Shown one piece after another: positions 1-12,110 of a stretch of DNA of 64,000 nt (position 1 is the stretch's first letter; each line of letters begins with the position of its first letter). Position numbers and translations under genes: made by a program. The stretch is from the NCBI RefSeq assembly GCF_914767665.1, contig NC_059507.1, positions 1,922,001-1,986,000 on the forward strand, read 5' to 3'. Source of the stretch: Harmonia axyridis. Taxonomy: Eukaryota > Arthropoda > Insecta > Coleoptera > Coccinellidae. Below the pieces are notes generated by a model. The model was not told where the DNA came from and made no database searches. It saw only the letters and a program-made list of their open reading frames with translations.

Positions 1-1037
1 TAAGTACCTATCAGTACTAGCTGTCTATTTCTGATAATAAAAATACTAAGGTGTAAGTTGGTTTGAAATGAGTTATTGAGTAAAAATAACTTTGTCCTTT
101 CACGAAGCCTTCTTCCATTATGGTGACATAAAAACAAAACTCTAGATAAAACTACACAGTACAACTACAAACGGCGCGAGAGCCTTGGCGCGGCTAAGTA
201 TTTAAACGTAATTTATGGTGTAGCGATCACAGGCAAGTGGCGTGACGTCACAGAAGAGTCGGAGACCAAAGACGTTCCGCGCTAAAACACCTAAATTTAA
301 ATAATCTATTTTTCAGTCATTTATTGATGGATTTTCAAAATGTTTTCACTGATTTATCAGTTTTGCTCTATATTTTAATTCTATCGTGTCAAATATAGTA
401 TTATCAACATCAATAAACTAGTCCATTTACTTGATCCCTATTCTGGTAACCAGATCTGCCCAATTTAAACAATTTTCGTCGTTGCAATGGCTTCACTCCA
501 CTTAACGATGAAAACGAAATTTAAAATTCACAATACCATCGAAATGTAAATAGAACGAGGTAGAACTGAACAGTTTCCTTTCAATTCCGTAACGTTAAAT
601 CGATTTTACGACTTATATATATCAATGGCAAACATGTTCGGTTTGTAGAAAACTCACTTATTTTGGATATCCACCGTTATGAGATTTAGTTTTATGTTCC
701 TACGTCTGGCCAGCCGGCAATTTCCATCCCACAATTTCCTGGAAAGGCCAGCTCTCGTCCGTTCTTCAATTTCTGAATTGGAACCGGGAAAATTAAATAA
801 GCTGAAGGAGGAAAGGCTGCCTGTCACGGCAAATACGAGAAATATTGCTCGGACAAGACGTAAAATATTGAAAAATTCCTTCGCATCTCGATGCAATTTC
901 ACAGATGTTGTTTGTCCTTTCTCGCCCCTTCTCGTTCTACCCACACACCTTGGCGGGACGAATTTAATAACTTGGCAACGTCGAATTAGAAGTTTTACAT
1001 GTATAAGGGGGAAAAAAAAATTTGGTGGGGCATAGAC
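1..1037. other. Unassigned AT-rich sequence
   Basis: I recognise no gene here. An open frame of about 118 codons on the plus strand (679-1035) overlaps a 142-codon frame on the minus strand. Neither has a recognisable domain. Overlapping open frames in a slightly GC-richer patch (about 680-960) are expected by chance or from conserved non-coding DNA. Confidence 0.4.
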
Positions 1038-1632
1038 TAATAAACATAGATAGAGGAAATTGCGTATACACGTTGTTTCCATATGTCCCCAACATGGTTA
1101 GATAACGTTGTCGGATTGTGATATATTTTCAAATCCACAGTTTTACTAAATCGTTATGAATGTATGTATATTATATTGAATGAAATATATTTATTTGAGT
1201 GATTCCCGATTAAATATGCAAATTTGAATATTTGGAATCTGATATTTTTCCTAATTGTCAAATTTTTAGTAAACAGAAAAACTATTATTTTCTGTATCTA
1301 CCTGCTGAAATCCAAAGTTTGGCAACTTTTGCTCTCCTAGTGTCATCCGTTGTTCCACGTCCTTTGGCGCGCTTGAAGTCTTTTTTCTGAATTTCTGATA
1401 TATTTAGGAATTTATTTCAATATATTTTGAGTTGATATGAAACTTTGATTCAATATGGGACATAAGAAGTGCGTTCTTTGAGGTGAAACTCGCGAATTTA
1501 GTGAAATATCGTATCACTGATATGTTTTTATTTCCGCCCGCCTCATGTCAAATTTGATAGTTCATGTTGGTGACAAAATTTGCTTACTGAAAATCACATA
1601 TGCTCCCGTTATCTATGTTTATTACTCTGAGT
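1038..1632 (+). mobile_element. MITE-like repeat P, unit 1
   Basis: This is a ~0.6 kb non-coding repeat. It begins with TAATAAACATAGATAGAGG and ends with the inverse of a similar motif, so it has terminal inverted repeats built on TAGATAGAGGGAGYATA. A near-identical unit lies in opposite orientation at 1807-2371. Further units are at 13951-14525 and 24150-26300 (split by a Tc1). No coding capacity is visible, so it is probably a non-autonomous DNA transposon. The family is unassigned. Confidence 0.65.
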
Positions 1633-1806
1633 TTTGAGACTTTTACTGTTACTGTTACTGAGCGGTGAAGATAATTGATTCCATTAACCTGTTGAGCGAA
1701 GATCTCTACATAAAGGATCAGTTTTTAAGAGCAATTCTCTTAAGGAAACGCAAAATCATTTCAAAGTTATAAATACATACTTGGAAGGTTCAATTTTTCA
1801 GTAAAA

Positions 1807-2371
1807 AATATAGATAGAGGGAGCTTATGTCGTTTTCAGTAGGCAGATTTTGTCTCCAACATGAACTATCAAATTTGACATGAAGCGCGCGGCAATGGAA
1901 ACATATCAGTGACACCATATTTTCACTCAATTCGCGAGTTTCTCCACAAAGTTCGCACTTCTTATATCTTATAGTGAATCAACGTTTTATATTAACTCGA
2001 AATATATTGAAATAAATCCCTAAATATATCAGAAATTCAGAAAATAAACTTCAAGCGCGCCAAACGACGTGGAACAACTGATGACACTAGGAGAGCAAAA
2101 GTTGCCAAACCTTGGATTTCAGCAGGTAGATACAGAAAATAATAGTTTTTCTGCTTACTAAAAATTTGACAATTAGGAAAAATATCAGATTCCAAATATT
2201 CAAATTTGCATATTCAATCGGGAATCACTCAAAAAAATATATTTCATTGAATATAAAATACATTCATAACGATATAGTAAAAATGTGTATTTGAAAATAA
2301 ATCAAAATCTAACCATCTTAGAGACATGTAAAAATTGCGTTTGCTTCGCCTATCTATGTTTATTACTCTAT
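1807..2371 (-). mobile_element. MITE-like repeat P, unit 2 (inverted)
   Basis: This is the inverted partner of the unit at 1038-1632, with about 175 bp of unrelated spacer between them. It opens with ATAGATAGAGGGAGCTTATG and closes with CTATCTATGTTTATTACTC. It carries the same internal segments (for example the stretch around CCAAACGACGTGG at 2058-2070) as the reverse complement of unit 1. Confidence 0.65.
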
Positions 2372-2819
2372 GATCTCATCAAACTTTGATAGTTGTCAAT
2401 TTGAATCTACCCCAAGAATGTAAAAGTTTAATCGAACACTAAAATTTCATCATATTCTATCGAATGCGATTCAAAACCAATTTCCACGAATATGGTCATC
2501 GAAATGGCGTTGATCCCGGTAAACTGAGGAAACACTCTGACATTGAACAAATGACTTGAAACGCCCCAAAATTGGCTTCATTGATACTGCCAAATCGACA
2601 TATCTGACGAGTATATCTCCTTTTTTCATTCAGATCCAATGTCCATTCGCCACGACGAGACGCCCGGTGAGAATGCAATTCGAATGGTGGCCCTTACTTT
2701 AGACAGTGGCGTACACGTAGAAATTTCTCTGATAGAATCTCTGTCAAAAGTTAAATCAATACTCGATATTTTCGAAATAGATGAATTGAAATAGTATAGA
2801 TCTTTCCAATAGGACTTAT
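2372..2819. other. Unassigned sequence
   Basis: I see nothing recognisable between the repeat P unit and the retroelement fragment. Only short open frames (about 60 codons) without motifs occur. Confidence 0.3.
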
Positions 2820-3302
2820 AAATTCTGACAGTAAGGCTGCAGTGAAAGCATTGAGCTCAAATCCATTGACATATGGTATTGGAATGCCAAGGGAAACTAA
2901 ATAAAATAGTCAAGAATAACAAGGAATATTCAGTCTGGGTTCCCGGTCACTTGGGAATTAAAGGAAATCATGAGGCCAACACTCTTGCCAGAAAAAAGCA
3001 CAATCTCCTATTATTGGCACATAGCCTTACTGTTGTATAGGTAAAAGTTCCAACAAGAAAGAGTTTTAAGAGAATAAAGAACTGGAAGAGAAACACTCTG
3101 GTGGAATCTAAAAAGTGTCTGGATCTTAGCAAGAATATACTACACCTCCTCACTGAATTCCTTATAAGGCTGCCTCAGGAAGCACCTCAGAGGAATGAGT
3201 TTAGCAGAAAATGACGAGTGCAGACTCTGTGGGGAGGAGGAAGAAACTCCAGATCACTTGGTGACGATATGCCTCGCCATCACTAGCCAATTCAGAAAAT
3301 GG
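2820..3302 (+). pseudogene. Non-LTR retrotransposon RNase H / C-terminal fragment (family X)
   Basis: These are decayed remains of the 3' part of a Jockey/R1-type retroelement. Translated pieces include SDSKAAVKALSS (an RNase H core aspartate context) and VWVPGHLGIKGNHEAN, the conserved RNase H 'WVPGH..I.GNE.AD' block. After a frame change comes MSLAENDECRLCGEEEE, continuing TPDHLV..C, a C-x2-C-x7-H-x4-C knuckle typical of the retroelement C-terminus. There are several frame breaks. The same family recurs at 15240-15720 and 62430-62672. The fragment ends where a truncated Tc1 begins. Confidence 0.7.
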
Positions 3303-3889
3303 TTTGAGTGCTAATTTGCACCCCATGAATTTGCTCAAGCTGATTTTGAAGGAGGCGATCGGTTGCAAACCGTTGTCTCAACGAAGAAACTCTCAAGTAA
3401 CGTTCTTGAATGGCAGTTGTTACCCGTGGTCTACCCTGTCCTGGTCTTCGGACATTCATACCTGTCTCCCTGAATCGCTGCAACATTCTGGACACACTTG
3501 TATGGGAAACTCCAAACCTTTCTGCAATTCTTGTGTATGTCCACCCTTCTTCTCGCAAAACTACCGCTTGGGCACATTCCTCTTGGGTCAAATTGCATGT
3601 TTCGCGTTGCATAGCGATCGAGTGTAGAAAATCAAACGAAAGAAAAACTATTGATCACTAGAATTGATCGAGAACAACTGATTTCAGAATGGAGCCAATA
3701 GATTCAAAATCTGATAATCTCATCTTTTTTTATTCCTGCTGGGAAAAAACATCTGTATTGAAGAAAAACGTTGAAAGTGGATAACATATGCATGCATAAT
3801 TCTGATAAAAATAATTATCATTGAGAACACCTTCAGTTGTAGGATAAATTTGAGATTTCCATAATGTGCGTTAATTCTTTTGCGCAGTG
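3303..3889 (-). mobile_element. Tc1-like element, truncated (N-terminal transposase remnant)
   Basis: A Tc1-family element is read on the minus strand from a terminus ending TGCGCAGTG (at 3889, followed by TA). It encodes the start of a transposase, MQRETCNLTQEECAQAVVLR, with a paired helix-turn-helix region (GWTYTRIAERFGVSHTSVSR) and a GRPR hook motif, over about 105 residues. The catalytic domain is missing. The break is at about 3303, against the retroelement fragment. It is homologous to the longer copies at 20884, 24364 and 49872. Confidence 0.8.
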
Positions 3890-4496
3890 TATATGATGAA
3901 CCAATGAACAAGCGTTCAAAGTTTGGTACTGACGTCGAGTTAGAATTTTTCTACCAGGGGTACCCAAAATTTTAAGTTGGTAAAAACGTGTGCGTCATCT
4001 TAAAAAGTTTGAAAACCCCTGGATCAGATGACTAAATCCGTTGGACACTATCCCAACCCCTAAAACTCCCTAGTTCGGGACACGAACCGAAGCGCACGCC
4101 ACTGCTTTTCTCACCTCCGCCAAAAGGACGATCGGACAGCCGAAAGATTTCCAATAAACGCGCTACCCAATTTCCTCGCAGGCGATATCCTCCCACCCCC
4201 TTGACAGAACAACCCCCACCCCTGCAGCCTATCCCGTCGCCAGTCGGTCCGGTCGGATTTAACTCCCTTCACTTTCAGATGACTTCCGTGATAAATACAT
4301 TTCGTATTATTTAAATTGCATTTTTACGTTCGACCTTCCCACCGGATGTTGATATCTTCAAAGCCGTTCCTCGAATTGGATTTTTCGATTGGATCCGCCG
4401 TGCCGCCATCTAGGGGTGCGTTGTGAGGTACTTTCTAATCAATTCGTGGATTAATTTTCGAATAACGGCTGTTTTTTAAGCTGCATGTGCAGTTTT
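3890..4496. other. Unassigned sequence with a GC-richer patch
   Basis: No gene is recognised. A C-rich patch at about 4040-4260 contrasts with the AT-rich surroundings but has no open frame with recognisable motifs. Confidence 0.3.
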
Positions 4497-4933
4497 GATG
4501 TCATGTCATGTCACACAGCTCGTGCCACAATCGATTTATTGAAAGACACGTTTGGTGACCGCCTAATTTCACGGTTTGGACCTGTGAATAGGCCTCCAAG
4601 ATCTTGTGATTTAACACCGCTAGACTTATTTCTGTGGGGCTATGTAAAGTCATTGGTCTATGCGGATAAGCCACAAACCCTTGACCATTTGGAAGACAAC
4701 ATTCGCCGTGTTATTGCCGATATACGGCCACAAATGTTGGAAAAAGTCATCGAAAATTGGACGTCCAGATTGGACTTCATCCGAGCCAGCCGTGGCGGTC
4801 ATATGCCAGAAATCATATTTAAAATGTAATGCCACAAGATTTTCTTGCGGATAAATAAAATTCATGTCAATCGAATAATCCATCGTTGTTTTATTACAAT
4901 TTAAAGTTCTATAGCTCTAAAAAAAACACCCTT
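4497..4933 (+). mobile_element. DD41D mariner-like element, 5'-truncated (copy A)
   Basis: Only the 3' part of the element is present: the end of the transposase from the region after the second catalytic aspartate (CHTARATIDLLKDTFGDRL) to the C-terminal HMPEIIFKM and stop at 4829. This is followed by the 3' terminal repeat ending AACACCCTT and a TA. The third catalytic motif reads CDLTPLDLFLW. The break upstream is at about 4497, next to short TGATGTCATGTCATGTC repeats. Confidence 0.85.
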
Positions 4934-5565
4934 TATCTCCTGAAATATTGGTCACAGCTTCCTCAAATGAAAACGTTTTTTAAAGATCGAGATGCGATCT
5001 GAAACATAGAGAAATTTCAAGTCCGTATCTTGCCTTAAGGAGAGTAAAAAATATCCATTTCTCTAAAACGCAGTAAAACCGAAAGAATAACCTCCATCGT
5101 CTGAATTTGTGGTTTCTCCATAAGCCATCTCTGTCCCATCGACTTTTCCTTTGTGACATTTTTGTAACGCGGTCTTGCCAATTAAAAAGCTGCTGTCGCC
5201 GCCAGCTTGATTCGCCTATGTTCTCTTTGGAGTCATTATAACAAACCTCGTCGAGGAGGTCCTCCAATTATGGACGCAATTATCAAGCTCTGCAGCTTTT
5301 GTTACATCCACTTCATTATAAGCTCTATTATACGGAACTAATCTGCCGATTCTTTCAATGATGCTACGATATACTGAAGAATTGCTCGGTTACAGAGAGA
5401 GAGAGAGAAAGAGATTTGATTTGCATTTTGGTGCTTTTGAAATGTGGCAGCATTAATTGGAGAAAAATCTCTTATTTTAATACTCATGGAGCTTATTGAT
5501 TGTTAAGTTCATATAATTATCAAAATTTTGATAATGTTGTACCAAAACCCTCATTTCTTGATATA
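4934..5565. other. Unassigned sequence with a dispersed 'TATCTCCTGAAAT' repeat and a GA microsatellite
   Basis: From 4934 the sequence begins TATCTCCTGAAATATTGGTC. This start and the following ~100 bp resemble segments at 35422-35541 and 35664-35793, so it is a small dispersed repeat. A (GA)n tract lies at about 5394-5413. No gene is recognised. Confidence 0.45.
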
Positions 5566-6503
5566 TAGGGTGTTTTTTTCGAGGTATATAACTTTGAGTT
5601 GGCATAACTGTTGAAAATGGCGACCGATTCAACAGCTGTCAAGTGATTTATTCTCAGTTTGGTTTGGCAATTCATCATGAATAGACTCACGCCTGAACAA
5701 CGCTTGCAAATAGTGCAATTTTATTTCGAAAATAATGGTTCTGTGCGGAATACGTATCGCGCACTACGTCCATTTTATTTTGTTTAGCGATGAAGCGCAC
5801 TTCTAGTTGAATGGCTACGTCAACAAACAAAACTGCCGCATTTGGAGTGAAGCTAATGCTCAAGTATATGTCGAAACACCGTTACATCCAGAAAAACCGA
5901 CTATTTGGTGCGCTTTATGGGCTGGTGGAATCATTGGTCCGTACTTCTTCAAAAACGATGATGGCCAGAACGTTACAGTCAATAGTGATCGGTATAGAGC
6001 CATGATTACTAACTTTTTCATTCCTGAATTCAACAACCATGATGTCCAGGAGCTGTGGTTCCAACAAGACGGCGCAACATGTCACACAGCTCGTGCCACA
6101 ATCGATTTATTGAAAGACACGTTTGGTGACCGCTTAATTTCACGTTTTGGACCTGTGAATTGGCCTCCAAGATCTTGTGATTTAACACCGCTAGACTACT
6201 TTCTGTGGGGATATGTAAAGTCATTGGTCTATGCGGATAAGCCACAAACCCTTGACCATTTGGAAGACAACATTCGCCGTCTTATTGCCGATGTACGGCC
6301 ACAAATATTGGAAAAAGTAATCGAAAATTGGACGTCCAGATTGGACTACATCCGAGCCAGCCGTGGCGGTCATATGCCAGAAATCATATTTAAAATGTAA
6401 TGCCACAAGATTATCTTGCGGATGAATAAAATTCATGTCAATCGAATAATCCATCGTTGTTTTATTGCAATTTAAAATTCTATAGCTCTAAAAAAACATC
6501 CTT
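5566..6503 (+). mobile_element. DD41D mariner-like element (copy B), internally deleted
   Basis: The element spans ~938 bp with imperfect ~37-bp terminal inverted repeats (GGGTGTTTTTTTCGAGG at the left, the inverse of GGATGTTTTTTTAGAGC at the right) and TA at both borders. The transposase start MNRLTPEQRLQIVQFYFENN (from about 5677) runs only to YRALRPFY. It then joins out of frame to the catalytic domain, losing the rest of the DNA-binding region. The catalytic part is open at 5807-6400 after a TGG-to-TAG stop at FWLNG. It carries WFQQDGATCH and CDLTPLDYFLW, spaced as DD41D. It is not autonomous. Confidence 0.9.
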
Positions 6504-7289
6504 TATAACAAAGTATAAATGCGTTAATCAAAGAAAAATTCCCAGAAATACAATATACAGTCATAAATATATTTAAGAAATATTAATGAATTTCTTCTGT
6601 GAAGTTAAAATATACTCGATTAGAAAACCCTATATTTCCTGTATCACACAGTCATTATTGAATCAATCCTTCCGAATTCTGTCTCTGTCACATACATATA
6701 ATTACTCACAAAATTCAGTAGAGAAGAATAATTGCATACACAAAACATACACACGCACACTTTAATTAACAAACAACAAAAACATCGAAACAACTATAAA
6801 AGGCATGGGGTGTTCGGGATGGATTCGTATTCTTCTATCAGTTGAACACAAAAATACACCATCAATAATTAAATTTTATTGGAACTGGATGCGCGATGCA
6901 GGAATGCCAACTGAAACGGACGAACTGAAAACGATCCCGTCAAAACGTATGAATGGCAGTTATGTTTTTAATTAAACTAACAACGAAAGAGTTGATTTGT
7001 TTATTAACCCAGGTCGCTACAAAGTGCAACAAACAACGTTGGCGGTTTCAAAAATTAAACGACATGTTGGAAACGAGAGCGAATGTGCAATCGTGCAATT
7101 AACAACTGCTCGTTTCAAAGAAAATTCTTTCGCAAAAAACGTCGCTTTGATTTGTGCGTTGTCCATTAATTGAGATTGAAAGTCACACGACTTTTCGATC
7201 TGATGTTCCTCGTACAGGGTGTCCCAAATTCTAGAGTTTTAGGACGTTTCTGAAAAATGACTATATTATGGTTTCCTAAACGTTTTTTA
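6504..7289. other. Unassigned AT-rich sequence
   Basis: No gene is recognised. A CAGGGTGTCCCAAATTCTAG motif at about 7217 resembles termini common on insect DNA transposons. It may be the outer end of the decayed element that follows, but I could not match a partner terminus. Confidence 0.3.
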
Positions 7290-8300
7290 TCTATTCACTT
7301 CCCAACACGTCTCGACATTGATGCAATAAAATGGTATATTTCTTCTTGAGGGATACTATACCAAGCTACCTGTACTTCATGTCTCAGAGCCGACAAAGTC
7401 CATGGGGGCTGGGATAAATTTCCAAGTCTTCTACCCATGATGTCCCAAACAAGCTCTATGGGTGAACTATCGGGGGATCTGGGCGGCCATGTCAAAATAT
7501 TCAGATCTTTGAAGAAGTTCAAACCAACTCTGGCAACATGAGGTCAGGCATTATCTTGCTGAAATATTGGCTTCTCGAGCCGGTTGAGGTAAGGGAGAAC
7601 ATATATGGCTGCACCATTTCTTGAAGGTAACGCAGCGCTGTCATGTTACCTCTAATAAAGACTTAGGGTGACCTACTTGCATGTGCAATAGCATCCCGTA
7701 CCATAACGCCTACTGTCCGGTGAACATGACGCTCAACATCAAACTGAGGTTCAAGTCTTTCTTCCCAACATCGTCTACCCTTCTTCGGCCATCATGTGCC
7801 CCCAAAGAGCATCAAGATTCATCAGAAAAAACGACCTGATGCCATTTCATATTCCAATGTTGACGTTCTCTGCACCACTGTAATCGTTGCCGGCGATGCT
7901 CAACCGTCAGAGGTAACACAAGATGGGGTCGATAATGCTGCAGTCCAAAAGACCCTATCCGGCGTGAAACCGTTTGGACAGTTACAGGATGGCCATGTTC
8001 GCCTAACCACTCATCAGCCAAAGATCGAGTTGTCGCAAATCGGTCTGTAATGGCCATAAGTCATAGACGTCGATCTTGAACATCATTAGTTCCCTTCGAT
8101 GTCCGGTGCCTACTCTTCTCCGATTTTGGGCATCATGAAACCACGCTTGACAACATCTCATAACAATAGTAGTATTTCTGTTCGTACGTTTAGCGAATTC
8201 TCGAAATGACAACCGCGCCTCCCGTAAACTAATAATTCGACCTCTTTCAAATTCACTTAGCTGGCGATAAATTCCGCGTACACGTGCTCTAGGCATTTTA
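7290..8300 (-). pseudogene. Decayed Tc1-type transposase
   Basis: Read on the minus strand, a transposase starts at 8296 with MPRARVRGIYRQLSEFERGR and an HTH region (LSFREFAKRTNRNTTIVMR). It continues in another frame with a second DNA-binding part (EWLGEHGHPVTVQTVSRRI) and the first catalytic motif WHQVVFSDES near 7815. A second motif, FQQDNA then a stop replacing Arg then PH, lies near 7545. The C-terminal part has WPPRSPDSSPIELVWD. By my count the D-to-E spacing is 32, two short of DD34E, so a small deletion is likely. Several frame breaks make it inactive. It is unrelated at close range to the other Tc1 family in the window. Confidence 0.75.
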
Positions 8301-9119
8301 ACAACAACTCAACATCGATTTTGGATCTCCTCGAACAGCTGGAGTGTTGTATAATTTAAAAAACTTGCTAAAAACTACTACAATATTTAAGTAACAAATA
8401 TTGTTTGCATGAAAAAACCTTCACGATTTTTGTCTCCAAATTCAATCATTCACTCCTCAAATACTATCTATGTTTTACTGAAAAAAAAATCAAATTTAAA
8501 CAGCTCCTTCTGGGTGTTGCAGTCTCTTTATCAGTTAGTTTAAATTTATATTCATTATTGTTATATGGATTCCTTCGTTTGGCTCCAATATTCATAACTC
8601 AAGCAGAAAATCGTCCCTTTCCCAAAAGCTGACATAAACTGTATGTATCGATGATGACAATCGATAATCTGTTTGTCTTTTCATATTGCACAACTCCCAC
8701 CCTAAACTGGGACATCGTTAAGAGGTCCTAAAGTATTCATGAATTATCGACATAATAACCTGATTGTCCCTTTGTCTGCAGCAACATAAAGATCAAAGGA
8801 GGGAAACCCACGATCCGTAATCTCCAGAGGGTCCATTAATATGAGGAGTACTATACAGTCCACTTCAAATCTCCTATCAATTTCTAAGACCCAGCGAAAT
8901 CTTGTACGAGTTCAGGATATCCTGAATAAGCTATAGTCAAGCATGTATATAAATAGGCTAACAAAAAACTTTTATTGGAGAAAGGTCAAGTTCCTATGTC
9001 TGCGACTAGTCATAGGCTCAAATTTTAATGCAAACTCCAAATTTCTTCAAGAATTTGGGTGAGAAGGTGATATCATTGTTACATATTATGCAGTTCATGG
9101 TTACAATTATCTTGATCTG
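8301..9119. other. Unassigned sequence
   Basis: Only short open frames without recognisable motifs are seen. The part after about 8700 may be diverged retroelement sequence leading into the reverse transcriptase remnant, but I cannot show this. Confidence 0.25.
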
Positions 9120-9480
9120 CAGTTGATGTGCAAAAGATCACCATCCGAAAAGCTGCATTGAGAGGATAATACTGCCAAGGAATAAAGGAGACAAGGGTCT
9201 GCTGAGCATCATGGAACTTGCTCATAGGTTAATAAAAATATAGTTTTTTGGGCTGTTTCCATCACTTAGATGAAACAGCCCAAATAACTATCTAACATAT
9301 AGTCCATCATCGATATCAAGATAACAAGTAAATAAAAAGCCTACGAACAAACTTCAGAGACCAAGCAACTACGTCAGAGGTATACCAAACATTTTGTGAA
9401 GCAGACGAACCAACATCTCTACAAGGAGCATTTCATAAAATCACCAGACAATCGCAGAAAAACTCCTGAAATGGAGGAAG
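9120..9480 (+). pseudogene. Non-LTR reverse transcriptase C-terminal remnant
   Basis: A short stretch reads IERIILPRNKGDKGLLSIME followed by LAHR. This is the conserved block after the reverse transcriptase domain of non-LTR retroelements (R..LPR..GG.GL..I..L). Downstream KKPTNKLQRPSNYVRGIPN corresponds to the same region as the minus-strand fragment at 15787-16310. A perfect-stem hairpin (9248-9283) interrupts it. There are many stops, so it is a relic. Confidence 0.55.
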
Positions 9481-12110
9481 AAGCCTCTGCATCCATGAAT
9501 TATTTTTCAGCTTCTCTCAGTACTCACAAATGAGCACTGATTTTAACGAAACAATTTAACGATTTTCAACCGTTGTTAAAGCTTGCATCTTTAATGATGA
9601 ACTGGAATAACCTACTAAATACAAATGACAGCACAGTTCGAGAAAAAATGTATTTTATCATTGAAATCATCATCGATATTTCGCTATTTCTCTAATAGGA
9701 GTGTATCATGCAGAATTATTGGGAAACTCCAATGATATACCCTGGCTATGTTGACTACATCTTCAGTTAATTTAGCTGCCTAATTCCTCCCGTGACATCA
9801 AGCCGTGAAGTAATCACGGATTTTCGTCCTGTAAACCACGTCCTTGATAAAAACGAGGACAGGCGATTTTTTCACCAATTTTGTTTAATACATCGGAGCT
9901 AGTGCGGAAGTTAGGCAATCAACAAGGGCGTCCGAATTCTGATTAAAACATTCCCCTACGGGACCCTGGGATTTGTGCCAATCAAGGCTACACGAACTCG
10001 CCTGACCGCCGTGTTCCCCCCTGCCCTGCGTGCTGGCTATATGAGTTCCTTCTTCCCCTAACATACAACACTAGCCCTTTTTTTTCCTATATCGATAGAA
10101 ATCAGTAGGTACGTTGATTTATTGGTCAGATTGTTTTTGACGATATTATTCAGCGATTAAGCAGAGTTTATAGGTGCTTGTTTTACACCTCTCTCAAATT
10201 GGACATTTATTTTTTGCGATCGAGTGGTTTTGTTCACTTTTCCGCACTAGTGCGAGAAAATCAAAATTACAGTACATATTCCAATTATTTGATTTTTTCC
10301 GTGAAGGAGACGGCTGATCCTCTTGGTTTCTGAACTGCATAGTCGATCACAATGAAAATTTGGATTTGTGTAGAGAACAACAACTTGAAGCCTCGTGCAA
10401 AATTATAAATTGATCGAGTAATCAGATCCATAGAGAATTAAAGAAGAATTCTCGGAAAAAATTATTTAATTTTGTGACCACGAAACCGATGGTACTAAGA
10501 ATTTGAGTGTTCATATTGAATATCAATTTAAAGCTATGTGCAGAATTTATAGCTAACAGAATTATAGGATATCCTAGAAAAATATTGGAAAAGAAATACG
10601 ATTGGTTATGGTAATGCCTTATGTATTACTACAACTAGTTTTAACGAATACTGATACAGCAGAAATATCACTTTTATACTTCTCAATTAATAAGTGGAAC
10701 AGAAATCGTCTTGTAACTGATGCCTTTGTTTTGATGCCAACATTCGTCACTCTGACGGGACACTATAGCAGTAGCGTAACATAATTTGATTAATTTCGTA
10801 ATTATTAATTCATAGTTTACAATGTGATTTATTCATGAAAATTCTTTCGTGTTTCAAAAGGGTCACTGTTATTCTCAGTTTAATGACTTATCTATTGTGA
10901 AGTTATAAAAAAAGAATTCCTGATAAAGCATTCAACAATCACATCAGGATTTTCCACGCCTATGGCTCGCACACACAATCGACTAACTCGATTGTGATTG
11001 GTGACACTAAACTTCCATCTCTCTTGTATTCGGGATCGAGCACAAATGTTTACTTTCCGTTCCTTCCATATTCTAAGCTTTTATATGAGAATCATTTCTG
11101 AGTACAAGTAGCTTATTCTTCTCACATCCATTATTCTTCATATCATTCTGTTGGTGTTGGAGAATTCAAATGCGAGTGTTCTCCACCTAAACGTATAGGT
11201 ATAGAATTATTTAAGCCTTTATCGAATACATCAATTCTCTCATACAACAAGTTTAATCCTAGTCCGCTTTTTATTCATAAATAATTCATCCTCAGTTATT
11301 CCCGAACACATTCCAAAGTATAATCAAGAAACAATTTTGACAAATACGGACTATCCGAGTCGACCATATGAGTGAACGGGTCTGAAAGGCAATTCAACAT
11401 TTCTGCAGACAACAAGGCAAGAATGCAATCTACTATGGCAGTTCTCAGAAGTGCCACTCGATACTTCATACAGTCCAATCACGCGTTGATCGATTTGCGA
11501 CAAAAACATGGCCAGCAATTGCATTATTGAAGATCGAAATAGGAAATTTCGCCGAGAAAAAAGTAGAGATTTAGCCATGCAAGTAACAGCTATCGATAGA
11601 GGAATTAAATACACCTATATTGGGAATTTATCGATTCTGACTGTTCAATTAATTCGAGAAATCGATCATTCCTATAACCTGTAATGGATAGAAATATTGC
11701 ATTTTTTGTGTTATACCTACAGACTGCAGAAGATTCTGATCAGGCAGTTGGATTGTTGGTTTGTAAATATGCATTGGGAATCTTTTCTTCTTCATCAGCC
11801 ATATCTTGTCCAATCCTGGATGTAAGTCTCTTTCAAACTTCAGCACGCTGTCCTATCTTCTGCCATCTGAAGTCATCTGTTCCCTGCTTGTCTTTTAATG
11901 GCATCATGAGATATTGAAAATTTTGAACCCAAATCCTTGCTTTAGTAGTTTCGAAAGTTCACATCTCTTATTCTGTGGCAACTCTCCTGTCACGGATTTG
12001 TCTATTATCTATCAAATTTGTGATACTGAAAACAGTTCTGCTGCCAAACCAACATTTTTCATTGCAAGCAATGAATGGTTAATGGTTAATGATGAATAGT
12101 CTGCTTTCTA
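9481..12110. other. Unassigned intergenic sequence
   Basis: About 2.6 kb with no recognisable gene. Open frames of 60-87 codons at 10602-12099 lack domains and overlap on both strands. A GC-richer patch lies at about 9820-10070. Confidence 0.3.

Noticed and set aside
654..1082. Overlapping open frames of 142 (minus) and 118 (plus) codons
   Set aside because: No recognisable domain, both strands open over the same bases, no splice or start context to favour either.
3304..3661. Plus-strand frames of 83-107 codons, repeated at 21043-21382, 24591-24936 (minus) and 50411-50756
   Set aside because: They are antisense shadows of the Tc1 transposase N-terminus, recurring wherever that element occurs.
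4650..4883. 77-codon frame MDYSIDMNFI... on the strand opposite the mariner, recurring in most copies
   Set aside because: Antisense shadow of the DD41D transposase C-terminus and 3' end; it recurs because the element recurs.
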